A stretch of 64,000 bases of DNA from Cornus controversa. Taxonomy: Eukaryota > Streptophyta > Magnoliopsida > Cornales > Cornaceae. Position 1 is the first letter of the stretch. The number at the start of each line of letters is the position of its first letter. Made by a program: the position numbers and the translations under genes. Positions 46,837 through 59,885 of this stretch are shown here, piece after piece. The stretch covers positions 43,858,336 to 43,922,335 of the forward strand of contig CM048849.1 in the NCBI GenBank assembly GCA_026545225.1, read 5' to 3'. The notes under the pieces were generated by a model that saw only the letters and a list, made by a program, of their open reading frames with translations, was not told where the DNA came from and did not search any database.

Positions 46837-47205
46837 TAATGACATGGTTTCGTGAATTCTTCAAATATGGGTCAAAATTAGGTTGTATGGACGGGGAGGG
46901 GGGAAAAGACAACTGGATTATGACCCTTAATTACATTTCGCTAAACTTCTCCTCCCTAATAGTGAATAAAGCGCACACAAAATCACAAGTTCGGAAGAAG
47001 GTTACCAATGAAACGTCAAAGCTGCAGTTTTATTGTATTCTTAAATCAACTCAATCACGAGCTGAACCTTAATTCATCGCATATGACTCCTCTAGAAACC
47101 TAACAGTACCTTAGATGGCAAAATAGAGACAAAATGCAGAAAAGAATTAATGTGCATGCTAACCAATCCAAAAATGATAATGAAATACTCACCATATTGC
47201 AGGGG

Positions 47206-50200
47206 CTATCTACTATGTGAAAGATCCTTGTCTATAGGATCAAATTCCTTTAAATTGTTGACTACAATTTGAACCTTCTTTGATAACTGGTTAGTGTGCT
47301 CCTCAACCTCTTTCATAAATGCCGACAACTGTTCTTGATAAACTGCACATAACCGTTTCTTGTTCCGCAGCTCAGCAGTTAGCTCCTGAATTTTCTTATC
47401 CTTCTCATCCTGTAATTAAGTAGAGGAAACATATACTTGATTGGATAAGAAATTGTTGAATATATTCACAGACTAGTTGAGAAGACCAAGTATAGAAAAC
47501 CAGGAATATACTTGTACGAACCTGCATATACAGAGGCAGACATACATACATCATGTGTATTTGTGTGCGTGATTTGCTTGTATATGCGGGTGAGTCTCTG
47601 TGCACACATTTTCATGTTAAGTGTAGCACGCATATTTTATGGCTAGTAAACTGAATTCCATCAGGAAAAGATAAAATGCAGAAAAGAAAAAATGATATGC
47701 ATGGGCCTGATCCAATATTTTCAAATCCATTTAACCAAAGAGTTAGGACCATCTGACCGCAGGCGCAAGTGCATGCACACACAGTTGTCTTCATCATCAT
47801 CATCCTTGCCTTTATTCCGTACAAAGGGGGTTGGCCACATGGATTCTCTTTTTCCACTCTTTTCTATCATGGGTCATATCTTCTACTAGATTTAATTTTT
47901 TAAAATCATTTCTTATCGGTTCATTCCATATTAGTTTTGGTCGACCTCTGTCTCTTACCCTCTATGCAAACCAATCTTCCTCTTCTCACGGGTGCATCCA
48001 TAGGTCGGCGTTGAATGTGCCCATACCACCTAAGTCTACTCTCTCTTATTTTCTCGCTAACAGGCATCATGCCTAGTCTCTCCCTAATTCTTTGATTATT
48101 AATCCTATCTTTCCTAGTTACTCCTTACGTCCATCTTAACATCCGCATTTCCGCCATATGCATGCGCTGTTCATGTTTCCACCAAAACTTCAACAATTCT
48201 AGCCTTTCAATTGAGTCATCAGGTCAAAAATATGCAAACACGGTATATCCATCTAGTTTGAGCCTCTCCTTTGAGGTTGATGTTTGTCCAGAGGCTTAGT
48301 CCTGGCAGGTTCACTAATGGAAAGCTGTACAAAATGTGAGCAGGAGTTCTAGTTCTCTCGAGCTTCCTGTACTGTAGAACAGGCCAAAACTTTTAAGAGA
48401 CAGGAAAATTGGATCCCATGGGAATGCTTGATCAGATTTAGATTTATCAGCACTGACACTTGCCTTCTTAGGCGAATTCCCGTTGTTCCCGTTTAGTCCT
48501 CTTTCTAAACATTTGACTTAGCCAGAAAAAACCTCCCATGTCTACAAGTGCCAGCGGACCACATTGTCCTAAAATCAAGGCCAAGATTTGCAAAAATTCT
48601 GATTAGACACAAAAATCTGACCTTAGAGCATATTTCTATAGTTTCTACCAAAACAGCTTGAAAAGCACGAGGTATGGGGCACAATATCAAGCCCTAAGCA
48701 GAAAGAAAGAAAACAAGGAAAGAAGTAAGCATGCAACTCAGGCTGGTGGGCCGGCTTGAAAAGTCAATCTGAGCTCAACTCGAACCATATAATTATAATT
48801 CTCAGCCGATGCCTGAGCCTAACCCGAGCTCAACCTGTTAGGTTGGGTCGGGTTTGGGTTTGCTAAATAACATTAGAAGAGCAGATTTCACTAAAAAAAA
48901 TCATCATATTCATAAACAAATTAGATCAGCAAGAAACTCAAACCTAGATCAACATGAATCTCTCATAAGATACTACATAAAAACTACATAATTATTGGTC
49001 CTGAAACAAGATCTTTTACAAAATTTCATATCTGCAACTGAAATTGCAAAGTTAAACAGGTCAGAACAAGAGAGCAAAGAAAAAGAAATACCAGATGAAG
49101 AGCTTTAATATTATTATCCGTAACAGGCCCCTCAAGGTAGTCTCCTTGTTGCACACAAGTAAAACATCCACAAACAGCAGGACACTTCAGCCAGCCTTTT
49201 GTTCACAAAGGCATCAAGCGGCTCGACGACGGCAGTACCTCCCTAATTTTCGTCACATCTATTTATAATATCATAACTCATGCCTTGCAAATCTTCCAAC
49301 TTCATGATGACATGATAATGGCATGGTGACTGGTGAGGGTCTATCATATGATGGACTCGCGAGCATCAAACAACAATGACCAAGTTAGGTTTGATGTGTT
49401 GACGATGATGCACCTGCAGCAGCTAGGTTTTCACTTCTCTCTTTACACTATTTTGCTACTTCAAATAGATTAATCTGTTTACGAAAGGAAGCCTGATACT
49501 TTATAACAACTTTTGTTTCACGACACAAATAAAAATAGAGGATTATGATCAATGATGGAGTCAGGAATTTAATTTAGTAGGAACTACATTGAACAGTGTC
49601 AAGATTTATTTTTTTACTAAAATAATAAATAAATAAAACTTAAATATTGATTGATAACATATTTATTCAATACATTTGTAATTGTCCTTGACCAAGTTTT
49701 GTGTTTTGAAAGCATTGCATAATAACTTCTTTTGATATCGTATGAAATAATCCTAATAAATTGCAAGACTCTATCATGGTTTTGATTATTTGAACAACCA
49801 ATTCACAAAAAAATCCTTATACATTTATTTTGCAATCTAAAATAAATTTTCTAATTCGCACAAAAAGAGAGATCAAGAGAAAAAATGAGGATTAAGGAAT
49901 TTTGCATTGTGGCTTAGGGTCGAGAAATAGATCATTGAAAGAATACTTCTATAATGCTTTCTTCTCATTTATGCCTTGAAGAAAGATTGAGATGGCAAAA
50001 ACAAGATATTGATGGCTGAAATGGAGGAGATGAACTCAATGTGAAATTATAAGATAGTGATGTGCAAAGAGATTTTATGAGAGAAAGATAACAACTAATA
50101 AAAGATAGGCTAAAGAGGCAAGACTTAAGGTTTCTTTTTCCTTTTTTATTTAATAATTTTGAAGTGGGGGTATTTTATATTTTTAAAAAATTAGAAATAT

Positions 50201-53200
50201 AAAATTAAAATACTGCAAAAGTTCGCGAGGGCAGCTACCCTCACTTGCCTCTATATGACTCTGCCATTGGCTATGATATTTTTACTTATAACAACAACAA
50301 CAATAATAATAAAAGATTGAGTTTGGGCTGTGTTGGGCTCAACCAGCCCAAGTTGCAGCTTTGAAAAGAAAACTTTTGAATCCATATTTTATTCTAAAAA
50401 ATCACTAATTCCAGTATTGTTATAGCACAAATTTAAAGCTCCTCACTCAGCTTACTTGGTTCCTAAATTATTTGGCCTCAAGCTTCTTCAATCCGAAGTA
50501 AGAGTAATGTCGTAATAACTTGGACCTTAAATAACCATATCCAATCCAATGAAAAGCAATTATAATAAAACCCTAAACCCAAGCCCACGCCCCACATAAA
50601 CTAAATCAAATTATTTGAGTGCACCAAACATGTTTAAAAAAAAAACCAAAAACTAAGGCCCTGTTTGGTAACAATTCCAATTCCAGATTTTAGCTTTCAT
50701 TTTCATTTTTTTGGAAGTCACAGCAGAAATCGCGTTAGGTAACGTAGTTTTCATTTCTGAAAAAATGAAAGTGATGCCAAAATTTTGACAACCCTTAGAC
50801 ATAATTTGAAAGTTTGATAATGATGCTTTCAGTTTCAGATTTCATTTTTCGTTCAAGTTTTCATTTTTGATTTTTTTTATAAATGCAATAAATAAAAATT
50901 TTGCTAGCTCAAAAATATAATATAATACAATAAATTAAAATTTTATAAAAAATAAGAATAAAAAATTATAAAATATAATAAATATAAAATTGGTTACTCA
51001 AAAAATATAAATATAACAAAATAAAACACAATAAATAAGAAAAATAAAAATAATATAATATAAATATAAATATAAATAAAATAATATAAATTAAATACAA
51101 AATTATAAGTCAATAAGAAAACAAACCTTTTATAAAATACAATAAATAAATATATATATATATATATATATATAAATATAAAGATATATATAATAATAAA
51201 TATAATATATATATATATATATATAAAGATACATATCAGAAGAAAATACATGATAGATTGAATTTATGACAATTACCAAAAATATGCAAATGCAAAAAAA
51301 AAAAATTTGAAATTTTAATTAAAATTAACTAAAATAAAGTCCTAACAAATATAATTTCGGAGGAAATAATATCCATAAAATATGTAATATCATATTTATA
51401 TTGGTTAAAATGAGTTGGAACCATATTACTCAAACACAATTTTTAGTCAAAGATACTACTATTTTTTTAAAAATTAATTTTGGGTTACCAAACATATTTT
51501 CAAATTTGGGCTTTCAAAATTTCAACAGCATGTGACATTACCAAACATATTCTGCTTTTGACATAAATGGTAGCACAACAAGATTTTAGATTTCATTTTT
51601 CATAAATGAGAAAATGAAATCCGACAGCTTTACCAAACATCCCCTAAGAAGAACATGACTCCCAAAACATATAAAATATAAAAGACACTTCCTCAACCAA
51701 AATTAAAAAATATATATATCAATTCAATAAAATATTCTTCCATTTAAGACTTAAAGGACCATCCTTTTCACCCAAAATGGTTCCTCAATCTTCATCACAT
51801 CAAAGTCACTAAAGTTGTAGCTCCCAAGGACTGATTAAAATTGACACAAGTCATCGGTCCTGCCCACAGCTGGGGAGGGTTGCCTCAACAATAGCAAAGT
51901 TGCCTCGGATTGGACACATAAGACCCATAATAACTCCCTACCCCTCAGAGTTTCTAGGTAAAACTTCACTGAATAACCAATATTCCTATGACAAGGTTCT
52001 ATCATATCTTCATGGCTTGATCAAGACCATCTAGTTCCATGTCATATCATCTCTCAGTCATAACACCCCATAGAAACTGTTTCAGTCAATTTTTTAAAAC
52101 AGCTCACAAGAACTCAGAAAACTGTTTTCAGAGAATTATAAAAGACAGTTTTATGAAAATAGGCCTTTTTTTAACTGAGTCTTCAAGAAACATTGTTTTT
52201 GAAATCGTCAATCAAACAGGTTTTTATACAGTTTTCTGATTTTGGTTCTCAGAAAATTGAACCAACAGATGCTAAGCATTGTTCGAATGGATTAACTCCT
52301 ATGCCAAACCTGCAGAGGTTGCACCAAGCGAAGCTTAAGTAACCAATTAAATGGCCAGTGGCATGGGTCAAGATTTGTAACTCAAGAAGACGTTAATCCT
52401 TTCGTGTCACTCTGGTTGCTTGCTTACACAAGTTTTTAAGAAAGGCTGCAAATTGATGGGGCCTCTAGTCCCAAATGGGAATCCCTTCCACCTAGATAGC
52501 CGTGCCGGTAAGATTCAAAATACATATTGGAGGCCTAGCATCTGCAGTGACCCTTCTGTATATGGTACCCACCACCCAGAAAGGGTAGTTTTCATGCTCC
52601 TTAGGTGAGGCTTTCAGTGATATAAATCCTCCATCTTCACCCATTGACCCCATACACTTCTCCACATACGGCCAGCAGTTTCACTATCCCGGCCTTCACA
52701 GATATAAATCCTCCATCTTGATCCATCAACCCCATATATTCCCACTTCTCACATATTACCAGCAGTTCCACTATCCCCAAGCATCCATTGAGGACCCATT
52801 TCTGGTGATATAAAGAAGTGCACCCCATTTGACCATAAAATGTTTCACATGCACCTAGACTTTGAAGTTTGTACCCATTAAAAGTTGATGGAGTTCAAAT
52901 ATATCTACCCAGCCCATAAAACCTATCTCCATTAGGATCCATGTAACCTTACACTTGTATTCCACTAGTCTTACCTTGACAGGAAGCTAGAAGACAAATC
53001 AATCCAGAATGAGTACTCTAATGGGAAGTGCTGCTGAAAAGCATGATCTAATTGCTAAACTGAAACCGTCTGTCTCAATTCTTCATATTCTCTTTTTTGA
53101 TCCAACTGCAATAACAAAAGTCCACCACAAATCTCCTCAGATGCATTGAAATCCTCCAAGTTACCTATTGAAGAGGCAACCCTTCAGCTCACTCAAATTG

Positions 53201-55446
53201 ACATTGAGGATGTCCTGCCTGTACATTCCTTCAAACAATTCTCAGTAATCTACAGTCATATACTTCTCATGCGTCAAATCAAAAGAGGACTAAACTAGGA
53301 GTTTCATCCTTTAAGCTGAATACCCTAAGCGCAAATAACATATAAATCCCCTGGGCTTCTTTTGCTCAACTCTTCAATTCCTGTTTACCAAGAATTGGGA
53401 AAAAGAGCCTATCAAATCCCTTCATGTGTACAAGTTTTAAAGAACTAGGCCCACTGAGAAAATTTTTATTGACCAGAAAAGTATGCCATTTACCAGTAAA
53501 ATATGAAATATCATAAATAAAATGTTATTGACCAGAAAATATAAGCACTTAAATATGAAATATCAGCCAAAAAAATCATAAAGAAAATGGTAGTACAAAA
53601 CCAAATACAAATACATATGTTATTGAAAATTTAGAACAGAAATATAGAAGTAAATAAGGCTTGGTTGAGCATAAAATTAAAAGAATGAGAAATTGAAAAA
53701 TATGCTCCACTTCACAGTTAAATGAGGTTTAAGAAACTCACCATAAAGTGACGAACTTCACGAGGGGAAATCACAAGTGGATGATTATGGTCTTTCACAA
53801 ATTTTGTGATGACCCATTTCCCAGATTTGTTAGACTTAACTAGAATCATAGCTTTACATCCTTCCCTCGTGCTTGGTCGTGGCTTCCTAACAGGACCAAA
53901 TTTACCTCGTATACTAACACAATAACCCTCCTTATTGCATCCAAGTCGACGGGAAAGTATCCTCCCATCAACCTCTGATCGACGACATGACATCACGCGC
54001 ATGACAAATCCTGTCCGCCTAGCATATTCATCGTAGAATACCTTGGCAGCATCTTCAGAGTCAAACTCCATACCCTCTTGTGGTTCTAGCGTCGATAGCC
54101 CTTCACATGCCACCAACTCTTCTCCAGAACTCTCTACTGCTTCAGAACTCTCTACCAAATCCACTGCCAAATAACATAACATGTTTTAAATTCATGAAAC
54201 CATGCATGAGTTTTCTTTATATAAAAAATGAACTCAATTATATACTTTAAAAAAACAAAAAAAGAACCAGTCTTTGGCTGAGTAGAAAACTGAGTAGAGG
54301 GAAGGAAGAAATTCAAAGGTTTTTTCTTATTCATTTTCTGTTGCATGGTTCTAGAGTAAACTGTGGAAAGTTTACTAAAGATGGCTTTCATTTTATTATA
54401 TAATTTTTTATTTCTTCGTTACATGTACTAAAGCAGCTGAATTTCTAGATTCCAAGTTTTCATGTCTTTTTTTTCTTCAGTTTTTCAGCAACAAATCAAA
54501 GCATATACACACAGTCACACACATACATAAACACATGTAAATATTATTTATATATCGATATATACATATTATGTTTATACATAAACAAATGTGCATAAGC
54601 GTATGTATGTATATGCAATAAGTACATAAATATATTACAAGTGTATGGATTATATAAATATGGGAAAGTTTAGTTTCCTCTATTTTAAGTTCTTTTAGGC
54701 CTTATTTTTGGAAGTAAAAAATTTGAAGGAAAGCTTAAAAAGTTTCAAATACAATTCCTATCCCTAATATAATTCGCATTTTATGCACTACTAAACTTTG
54801 GATTTATAAATAATCTTCTTACCAAAATTCTGTTGTATTCTTAACTACGTACATTTCAAAATATTATTTTCATAACAATAATTTGGCCCCTGCAATAAAA
54901 ATTTCTGGGTCTGCCTCGATGGCAAAGAACACCAGTTGTTTGCCTGATTGGGATGTAGGTGCGTGTCTTTCTTACCAGAACACGTACAAATCAAGTTGAA
55001 CGGTAGCAAAAGTAATTATTTCTCACTCCCAATTTTTCAAACAGATGGTGACTTCAACATCATCATTTGTTCATAATTTCGAGTCACATAGAGCTTGTCA
55101 AGCGAAACCACCAAATGGTAGCGAACAATTTACGGCTAAATCACATAATTAGAAATTAAGTGAATCAAAATTTTAAAAATTCGAAGCATTGACATGAGAT
55201 AGACAATAAGAAAACAAAAGGCAACGGCAAAATCTTAAAGAATCAAATCGAGCATGATTGAACTTATAATGATTCAAGTTTTGGTTTCACTATTTATACA
55301 GTATTTCGATTTGGTTGATGAGTTTCAGAGCCAAAAAAAAAAAGCATTTAAAGATTGGTATAGCATGTATTAACTATAAACACAAGAAAAACACATGAAT
55401 AGGTTGATAATTAATCGAAAAAAATAGAGGGTAACCCTAACTTACT
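47206..55446 (-). CDS. FAR1-domain short protein, FRS-RELATED FACTOR type (gene B, 208 aa, 3 exons)
   Basis: Paralogue of gene A with the same architecture. Exon 1 ends at 55446 and supplies the A of the ATG. Exon 2 is 54163-53742 and exon 3 is 47409-47206 including TAG. Splice sites: donor CCAA|GTAAGTTA at 55445, acceptor TTTGGCAG|TGGATTTG, donor TTATG|GTGAGTTT at 53741, acceptor AATTACAG|GATGAGAA. Intron 1 is 1,282 bp and intron 2 is 6,332 bp. The acidic N-terminus (MDLVESSEAVESSGEE) is followed by a FAR1 domain at about 39-131 (FYDEYARRTGFVMRV; C76, C103, H126, H128) and the exon-3 coiled coil (KDKKIQELTAELRNKKRL...HSR). Exon 3 is 204 bases in both genes. No in-frame ATG lies before the FAR1 domain in exon 2, so the A|TG junction is required for a full-length protein. 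Expected to be a nuclear DNA-binding regulator without transposase core. Confidence 0.85.
47775..48215 (-). pseudogene. RTE-type LINE C-terminus and tail, in intron 2 of gene B
   Basis: The minus strand from about 48210 encodes AEMRMLRWTYGVTRKDRI, then SEKIRESRLRWYGHIQRRPM and DAPVRRGRL, the conserved C-terminal block of plant RTE elements. It then decays (stops, frameshift) to HVANP-like sequence and a (GAT)n tail at about 47790-47800. Same orientation as gene B, 5'-truncated. Confidence 0.85.
50656..51644. mobile_element. Tourist-like (PIF/Harbinger) MITE, 989 bp, in intron 2 of gene B
   Basis: Termini GGCCCTGTTTGGTAA and, reverse-complemented, GGGGATGTTTGGTAA, flanked by the trinucleotide TAA on both sides (50653-50655 and 51645-51647), the Tourist/Harbinger signature. 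The subterminal TTTCATTTTTC also appears inverted near 51595. The AT-rich core (about 50880-51300) includes (TA)n runs; the Ile/Tyr-rich minus-strand frame there is compositional. Confidence 0.75.
52614..52786. repeat. Tandem duplication of ~85 bp in intron 2 of gene B
   Basis: Two adjacent copies share GATATAAATCCTCCATCTT, then CCAGCAGTT.CACTATCCC, with about 15% difference. Confidence 0.75.
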
Positions 55447-55570
55447 TGGCTCGATGTGTCAGGAAAACAGAGATCTTCCTTGTGCAGAGAGAGAGAGAGA
55501 AAGGGAGGGAGAGATAGAGAAAGGGAAGGGATTTTGGGTTTTTGAGTGGTGATTATGTGGACATGAGCCT
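55446..55570 (-). other. Probable 5' UTR exon of gene B
   Basis: Minus-strand leader with a CT-rich run (about 55486-55528), a common feature of plant 5' UTRs. It ends ...CGAGCCAA before GTAAGTTAGG; the final A joins TG of exon 2. The upstream limit is not determined. Confidence 0.45.
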
Positions 55571-57036
55571 AGTGTTCGGTGCTCACTTCTTGGAACGCAT
55601 CAAGATTTGTTTTTTCCGTAAATTACTTTGTACTCCTGAGCTAAAAGAATAAGCCAAATTACCCTTCAACGTCTAAATAAATTTCACTTTTACCCTCCAT
55701 TTCACGGCCATTATTCAAAATAACGAACCTAGGTCACGTGACAAGCACAAGACAGCATAGTTCTTCTATTTACGCGTTACTTTATGACATGTGGCGTTAC
55801 TTTATGACATGTGGCGTTAGGAATATAGACACACCTTTTTAACGTTTTAAAAGGATATTTATACATATATCTATACTATTATTAATAACTCCCAACTCCT
55901 CCTAAGGTTACTTTCTACAATTTTTTTCGAAGGGATAGTAACATTTCAATTCAATAATATCAATGAGATATGTGAACGTTAAATGTAAGAATCGTGAAAA
56001 TTTTGATGTTATCACATGAGAAAATCAAAAGTTTACATTCTTTTTTCAAGGAGATAGTAACATTTGAATTTGACATATAGTCTTAATTTTATTGATTCTT
56101 TAATAGATGTATTTTTTATATTTATTTATATTTCTATAAATAATAATATTTGCATTCTATTTGATTCTCACACTATATGTACTAAAGTTTTCGTTATTAG
56201 TATATTAGATAAATAATAGTTAAACCTAATGAACTATTAAAAATTTTATTTAAATTAAATAATTAATGGTAATTTTTATATTAGATAAATAATAGTTAAA
56301 ATTAATAGATTATATATATTAGATAAATAATAGCTTTTTTATAAGTGTATTAATTAGATAAATATATAATAGTTAAATAGAGTAATAGACTATTAAGAAG
56401 TCTATTTAGATTGAATAAGTAATTGTTTATATTAAAATTTCTATACATTTTTTAAATTTTGTTTTACTATAATTATATAATATTATAACTAATAAAATAT
56501 GTATTAAAAGTATTATTTAATTAAATAACTAATGGTTATTGATTTTTAAAAAAAAAAAACTATATCTATTAAGAAGTTGTTTTAAATTTAATAATTTGGT
56601 TATTGAGGTATATTTTAACATAATAAGATAAGATGAGTAATAAGTAATTCAATCTTATTATTTGATTTACATAACTTTAAAAAAAATATTATAGAGAAAT
56701 ATATGTCTATAAGAGAGACAAAAAAAATAATAATAAAGAAAAGAAAAGTGGATGAAGTAAAAATAGAGATCTTTACAAGAGAGCTGCTAGGAGAGAGTGA
56801 GATAGAGTTGTTGAGTTTGAAACCAAAAGAAAAGAAGAGTCTCAAGGCATAAGAGAGAGTTAAAAAGAGAGGAGAGAGATAGATACTTTACTACAGACAA
56901 AGTGAAGAGAAAGAAACCAAAAGGGATAAAAACAATAAATAAGATAATAAAACTAGAAGCTTTCAACTAAGGCTATGTTTAGTGATTCGTTGTAGTTCCA
57001 CTAAATATGAGTATGCTCTTCTTCTTAATTTTAAAG

Positions 57037-57108
<72 letters not shown>

Positions 57109-57380
57109 CATAGTCAATTGATTTTTTTTGTTCCATCCCTACACAACATGCTACTATAGATTTTTGTTAGTTGTTTCATCATCATCATCCTTACCTTAAT
57201 CTCAACATCCTTACCTTAATCTCATATGAGTGAAATCTACCGTTTCATTAGTTGATTGAAGAATGTAATTAAAATTATTTGTATAAGGATTTCAATTAAG
57301 ATTATAAGTTCACTTCTAACCATGTGCATTGCACTTGTACTTTTACTAATATTATATATGTGTATCCTTTTGAATAATTA
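55571..57380. other. Upstream region of gene B: AT-rich, with long (TA)n
   Basis: Probable promoter region of gene B on its right side. A 22-bp tandem pair (GTTACTTTATGACATGTGGC) lies at 55779-55818, TTAGATAAATAATAGTTAAA repeats at about 56205-56400, and a ~66-base (TA)n microsatellite at 57036-57106. No gene is seen. Confidence 0.5.
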
Positions 57381-57388
57381 GTCTGAAC

Positions 57389-57859
57389 CTAAGAAGTACG
57401 GATACGGATACGACAATATAAAAATAATAAATTATATTTTTATATATAAAAAAATAGATTTATTTACATTTCTTTATAAAATATTATGATTAACAAACAA
57501 ACTAAGAGTTAAAGAATCATATTGCATAATTTGCATAAATAAATTTTATACTAAATTATGATATATATATATATATATATATCAATACTTCTTTTTAAAA
57601 TAAATTTAAACTTTTCTTAATAATATACTATGATATTATTGTTAGAAATATGTTCTGAAGTATCCGAAAAGTATCGGATACATAGTCGAAGTATCTAAGA
57701 AGTGTCGAATACTTGTTAGAAATTAAAATATATATTTTAAAATTATGGATATGTTTAAGAAGTATGGAACACTTGTCTGCAAGTATTCAAGAAGTATCAA
57801 TATCCAATACGTATTCGATACTGATACGTTACTTTTGTAAAAGTATCCTTGCATCGTAG
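57389..57859. mobile_element. hAT-like TIR element (471 bp), relative of the one at 21912-33290
   Basis: Ends CTAAGAAGTACGGATACGG and, reverse-complemented, CTACGATGCAAGGATACTTT. Flanked by a perfect 8-bp direct repeat GTCTGAAC (57381-57388 and 57860-57867). AAGTATC.GATAC motifs recur. No coding sequence. Confidence 0.8.
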
Positions 57860-58495
57860 GTCTGAACCAATCTGAATCACATAGTTGCTTCGATTATACA
57901 ATTAACACTTCAATTTTGGTTTTGAGAATAGTGGAAGAATTAGATTTAGTTTTATTCACTTTTAAAGGTAAAAAAAAATAATTCTAAACTAAATTTGATA
58001 CCTATAATATGGATATATTTATATTTTGTTTTCATTCGGTTGGTTGGTAGAATTTGTTATTTTATTTTATTTTATTTTCACGGTTGAATTTGGTATCATA
58101 GACTTGGATCACCTCGCATTGAGTCAAGGTTCCATATGTCATATTTTCTTATCCTAATCTGATTTACATCGATATTAACAAAATAATTTTGTAATTATTG
58201 TTGGCATATTACACTCACGTTAAGTCAAGTACTATTAGATTTTAAAATTAGAAATGCAGTTGAAGTAGAGAGTAAAAGAAATTTTAATTTTGAGTCACGA
58301 AAGTTGAGTTGAATAAGGCTGAATAATTTCAGACTAGTTTACACAAATTGTACTAAATTCCCGTGCTATCAAAAAGTTACAAAATAGTCCCTCTTTTTTT
58401 TTTTAACATACACCCTCAATTTATCAAAAATGTCATGGATGATCTATGAGTGGTTCGCCTAGACTGAATCGACCTAATCCATTTGTTACACTGAT

Positions 58496-59195
58496 GGTTA
58501 GTTTGGTACGCAAGAATGGAGGTGGAATGAAATGGTCATTCCACCTCTGATTTCATTTCTCTCATTTGTTGTGCTACATTAGAAATGAAATGATTATTCT
58601 AAGTCATTCTGTTGGAATACTCATTTTAACAAAACCATTCGACTTCTTAGTTATGAAATGGTCATTCCATTCCCACTCATTATTAAAATCATCTTCTTTC
58701 TCTTCATTAATTTCTCTCTCTCTTTTACAACTCACTCGATAATATATATATATATATATAATAGGTAATTAGCGATAATTTCTCTCTATATATATAATAG
58801 GTATGTTATATACCTGTCACATTTCTATATATATAATTTGTTATATTTTAAGTATGAAATAAAAGAAAGGTTATTGTTTTATCACTTTCTGTTTTTAATA
58901 AAGTATTATTTTTTTTTCGTATAAAGGATTATATTAATCTTGGCTAGAAGAAAAAGACGGATTATATATTTTTTTACATGATAATTAAATTAAAGTTGGT
59001 CAAATGTCCTATTTTTAAAACTGATTCTGTTTTATATAGAAAAATATAGCATTTTGAAAGGTACTATCATTTCATTCCTACATTATTGTCTATCTGCCGT
59101 CAAGCATTGGAATGAGAATAGTCATTCTATTATCAGCTTCATTCCATTTTATTCTTAACTTCAATCTATTTCATTCTTGCGTACCAAACTAAACC
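58496..59195. mobile_element. MITE-like element (~700 bp) with 20-bp TIR
   Basis: TAGTTTGGTACGCAAGAATG at 58499-58518 is repeated exactly in inverted orientation at about 59173-59192. The left subterminal contains the palindrome GAATGAAATGGTCATTCC. Target duplication is not clear, so the superfamily is unassigned. Confidence 0.7.
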
Positions 59196-59374
59196 TAATG
59201 CTTTAGCTTCTCACAAATCCAATTCTGCACCTCATATAAGGGCTATTGATCAAAGTTTAGGAATATTTAAAGTTGAGTCATGTTACTTCATAAGTCACAA
59301 ATTCATAGAACTAACAATTCATTCTCTTCTTGCTAATCCTGCAGGCACAAAGTTTTGGAAACTTGAAAAATACA

Positions 59375-59885
59375 AGTTCTACTCATGGTAATAGAACTCA
59401 GATTTCACCCTCTTACATTCCAAGAAACTTTGGAACGCAAAGCTGACCTATTCACCTTGCCTTTAATTAAATGTCCATGGATGTGTTGTGTGAAACCAGT
59501 AAGGCAGCTAATGGAGGAGTTACAGGAAGTTGTGCCTTTTTTTTTTGGAAAGTTTACTAATTTTTATGGCATTCACACTAATACACGTCTATAATACACC
59601 TGGATAAATCTGATTCATCCAGTGTATTTTTACCGGGTGCATGGTAGATCTTCTCTAATCATGTTGTTGCGGTTTAGATTCAGTCACATTATCATCATCT
59701 TGTTAAACTCAAAGTTGAAATTTCTATTAAAACTGAATTTATAAGTAGTAAAGTTTAATAAGATGATGATATGGTTGAATGTAGACAACAGTGCAGAATT
59801 TATGAAAGAGATTTGAGACATTCACACAAAAGATCACATTTGATTCTTACTATAAATTTAAATTTGATGACCTCTTATTAATTGA
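59375..59885 (+). repeat. Dispersed duplicate B' (pairs with 8010-8335)
   Basis: Aligned in the same order with 8010-8335 but carrying ~200 extra bases at about 59590-59800. A 69-codon frame from 59385 is disrupted in the partner, so coding is unlikely. Confidence 0.6.

Noticed and set aside
50994-51251. 85-codon Ile/Tyr/Phe-rich frame looking like membrane helices
   Set aside because: Product of (TA)n-rich sequence inside a Tourist-like element; composition alone explains it.
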